A stretch of DNA of 64,000 nucleotides from Halostella pelagica. GTDB taxonomy: Archaea > Halobacteriota > Halobacteria > Halobacteriales > Natronoarchaeaceae. Shown piece by piece: positions 62,169 to 64,000 of this stretch. The translations under genes were made by a program, and so were the position numbers. The notes beneath the pieces were generated by a model. That model had not been told where the DNA came from. It saw nothing but the letters and a program-made list of their open reading frames with translations, and made no database searches. Where the stretch lies: the NCBI GenBank assembly GCA_005954745.1, contig CP040679.1:186001-250000 (forward strand), in the 5' to 3' direction. How positions within the stretch are numbered: the stretch's first letter is position 1; every line of letters starts with the position of its first letter.

Positions 62169-62414
62169 ATGCTGTACCTGATAGACGAACCCATGGCCGA
62201 TATCGGACTTCGAACCGCAGCGGGCGACCCGGACGCACGCGTCGTCCTCATTCAGGACGGCGTGTTCCTCTCTCCCGATCTCGACGCGGAGGTCTACGCC
62301 GTCGAGAAGGACGTGGACGTGCGGGGCGTCGACCTTCCGGACGAGGTCGAGCGGATCTCGTACGACGCACTGGTCGACCTGATAGTGGAACAGGAGGTGA
62401 AAAACTTCGTATGA
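62169..62414 (+). CDS. DsrH-like (TusB) family protein
   Basis: An 81-residue protein starting MLYLIDEPMADIGLRTAAGD, with VVLIQDGVFLSPDLDAEVYA, the core of DsrH/TusB proteins. The usual catalytic cysteine of DsrH is not present; position near the end reads VEQEVKNFV. It may only be structural in the complex. Its last four bases overlap the XdhC-fusion start (ATGA). Confidence 0.83.
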   Translation: MLYLIDEPMADIGLRTAAGDPDARVVLIQDGVFLSPDLDAEVYAVEKDVDVRGVDLPDEVERISYDALVDLIVEQEVKNFV

Positions 62415-63991
62415 GCGTGTTCGAACGGGTCAACAAACTGGTCGACCGCGGCGAACCGGCCGCGATGCTGACGATAGTGGACAAGGACGGGAGCGCACCC
62501 AGAGACGTTGGCGACCGGATGGTCGTCACTGCGGACGGTGAGTACGGGACGATCGGCGGCGGATCGGTCGAACACCTCGCTATCCAGGACGCCCGAGCGG
62601 TGCTGGAAAACGAGGCCGACTCCGGCGTCCGGACGTACGAACTCGAACCCGGCGGCAACACGGGCATGGTCTGTGGCGGGTCGATGGACGTCTTCGTCGA
62701 ACGGATCCGCGGACGGGCGCGCCTCTACGTCGCCGGTGCGGGTCACATCAGCGTCGAACTCGCGCCGCTCGCGGAGCGGTTGGGCTACGACGTGACGGTG
62801 GTCGACGACCGCGAGGAGTACGCGGACCCGGACAACTTCCCGGACAGTACGGAGGTCATCCACGGGGACTACGGAGAAACGCTGTCCGAACTCCCAATGA
62901 CGTCCGAAACCTCGGTGGCGGTCGCAACGCGCAGCGGCACGTTCGACCAGCGCGCCGTCGCCGCGGCGCTCGACGGCGACGCGGGCTACGTCGGCCTCGT
63001 CGCCAGCGAGACGAAGTCGGAACACGTCATCGGTTCGCTCGCAGAAGAGGGGTACGGCCGGCGGGAACTCGCACGGGTCAGGGCACCTGTCGGACTGGAT
63101 CTCGGCGGAAGCGGTCCGGAGGACGTGGCCCTCGCCATCCTCTCGGAGGTGAACATGGACCGCTACGGCGACTCTGGCCAGCGCGCGACGCGGCTGAACC
63201 TCGACGACCTAGTCGTGGTCCGGGGCGGCGGCGACCTCGGGAGCGGCGTCGTCTACCGACTCCACCAGGCCGGCTATCCGGTCGTGGTGACCGACGTCCA
63301 GCGTCCGACGGTCGTTCGCCGAGCGGTGGCGTTCGCGTCCGCGATGTACGAGGGGGAAGTCTCGGTCGAAGGAGTCGTCGGCCGGCGAGCGGGAGACGTG
63401 GACGAGGCCATCGGGATACTCGAAGACGACGCGGTGCCGGTCCTCGCAGACCCGGACGTGTCCGTCGCGGCGGAACTCGATGCGGCCGTCGTCGTCGATG
63501 CGATCATGGCGAAAGGCCGGACCGACACCGGCACCCGCCGCGACGACGCGGACGTGGTCGTCGGTCTCGGCCCCGGGTTCGAGGCCGGTGAGACCGTCGA
63601 CGCCGTCGTCGAGACGGACCGCGGTCACGAACTGGGCCGGGCGATCTACGACGGGACGGCGAGTCCGTACGACGGCGAACCGGGCGAGCGGCGCGGCTAC
63701 ACGCACGAGCGAGTCCTCCGCGCGCCGGGCGAGGGCCCGTGGGAACCAGCGGTCGAGATCGGCGACCTCGTTTCGGCCGGCGAGACCGTTGGCCACGTCG
63801 CCAGCAACGCCGTACAAGCAGAGATAGACGGCCTCGTCCGCGGCCTTGTCCACGGCGGCCTCGACGTCAGCGAGGGGACGAAACTCGGCGATATCGATCC
63901 GCGCGGCGAGGAGGTCGACCCGACGAAGATATCGGACAAAGCGCTCTGTCTCGGCGGTGGCGTGTTAGAAGCCGTGTTGAAACTCCGCTGA
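62411..63991 (+). CDS. XdhC/CoxI - YqeB (EF2563-type) fusion, molybdenum hydroxylase maturation
   Basis: A 526-residue fusion. Residues 1-95 are the XdhC/CoxI domain (GEYGTIGGGSVEHLAIQDA, TGMVCGGSMDVFVE). Residues 96-245 are its Rossmann domain (LYVAGAGHISVELAPLAERL). Residues 262-526 match the EF2563/YqeB family of selenium-dependent hydroxylase systems (LVVVRGGGDLGSGVVYRLHQ, VVVGLGPGFEAGE, LVRGLVHGGLDVSEGTKLGD). XdhC binds molybdenum cofactor and aids insertion of its terminal sulfur. It should mature the two hydroxylases upstream. It is the last gene of the operon with DsrE, DsrF and DsrH homologues. Confidence 0.93.
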   Translation: MSVFERVNKLVDRGEPAAMLTIVDKDGSAPRDVGDRMVVTADGEYGTIGGGSVEHLAIQDARAVLENEADSGVRTYELEPGGNTGMVCGGSMDVFVERIRGRARLYVAGAGHISVELAPLAERLGYDVTVVDDREEYADPDNFPDSTEVIHGDYGETLSELPMTSETSVAVATRSGTFDQRAVAAALDGDAGYVGLVASETKSEHVIGSLAEEGYGRRELARVRAPVGLDLGGSGPEDVALAILSEVNMDRYGDSGQRATRLNLDDLVVVRGGGDLGSGVVYRLHQAGYPVVVTDVQRPTVVRRAVAFASAMYEGEVSVEGVVGRRAGDVDEAIGILEDDAVPVLADPDVSVAAELDAAVVVDAIMAKGRTDTGTRRDDADVVVGLGPGFEAGETVDAVVETDRGHELGRAIYDGTASPYDGEPGERRGYTHERVLRAPGEGPWEPAVEIGDLVSAGETVGHVASNAVQAEIDGLVRGLVHGGLDVSEGTKLGDIDPRGEEVDPTKISDKALCLGGGVLEAVLKLR

Positions 63992-64000
63992 CGGACGACT

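Noticed and set aside
1-64000. tRNA, rRNA, CRISPR array or replication origin
   Set aside because: I looked for tRNA T-loop and acceptor patterns, rRNA conserved blocks, regularly spaced 25-40 bp repeats and orc/cdc6 genes and saw none.

Overview
The window is a GC-rich archaeal segment, almost certainly from a halophilic member of the class Halobacteria. Predicted proteins are strongly acidic. Several genes are typical of haloarchaea: F420 biosynthesis (cofH), an F420-dependent oxidoreductase, archaeal RNase J, an Lrp/TRASH copper regulator, a rod-determining factor RdfA and an archaeal SMC-related protein. Many genes have a TATA-like box 25-30 bases before the start codon, as expected for leaderless archaeal transcripts. 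I saw no rRNA, tRNA or CRISPR array.

Layout. (1) 1-4.9 kb: end of a BMP/nucleoside-type ABC importer (ATPase, two permeases), an EamA exporter and a nucleoside hydrolase. (2) 5.4-6.6 kb: a lone tyrosine recombinase with AT-rich flanks. (3) 6.8-24.4 kb: a catabolic island with an Xaa-Pro-type peptidase, IclR regulator, aminotransferase, cupin, FAD-dependent amine/amino-acid oxidase, class I aldolase, membrane Fe-S (HdrD-like) oxidoreductase, P5C-type aldehyde dehydrogenase, SDR, trans-3-hydroxyproline dehydratase-like protein, sodium/proline symporter and ornithine-cyclodeaminase-family reductase. It reads as uptake and breakdown of proline, hydroxyproline and their peptides. (4) 25-34 kb: ArsR regulator, RNase J, small proteins, and a copper-export ATPase with its TRASH-domain regulator. 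(5) 33.4-38.1 kb: a zinc-finger RHH-like protein, then a three-gene unit ending in an SMC-like ATPase and RdfA, which are linked to cell shape in Haloferax. (6) 38.4-64 kb: a purine and amide catabolic region with F420 genes mixed in. It holds an SsnA-like deaminase, allantoinase/hydantoinase, NAD kinase-phosphatase fusion, CofH, threonine synthase, LLM oxidoreductase, D-aminoacylase-like hydrolase, allantoate/N-carbamoyl amidohydrolase, a frameshifted phnE and an F420:NADPH reductase. Two small-plus-large molybdenum hydroxylase pairs follow, then CstA, a rhodanese, a DsrE/F/H trio and an XdhC-YqeB fusion.

How the genes may work together. Nucleosides imported and cleaved at the left end could feed base deamination, hydroxylation by the two molybdenum hydroxylases, and ring opening by the allantoinase- and allantoate-amidohydrolase-like enzymes; a urate oxidase is not in the window. 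The rhodanese, DsrEFH trio and XdhC-YqeB fusion at the right end look like a dedicated sulfur (or selenium) relay that matures the molybdenum centre. The most unusual observations are that relay, the absence of a FAD subunit for either hydroxylase together with a Cys-to-Ser change at a [2Fe-2S] ligand in one copy, the Thr-type hydroxyproline dehydratase pathway, and an ~85-bp palindromic repeat family that places its own TGA exactly at the stop codon of the neighbouring gene.
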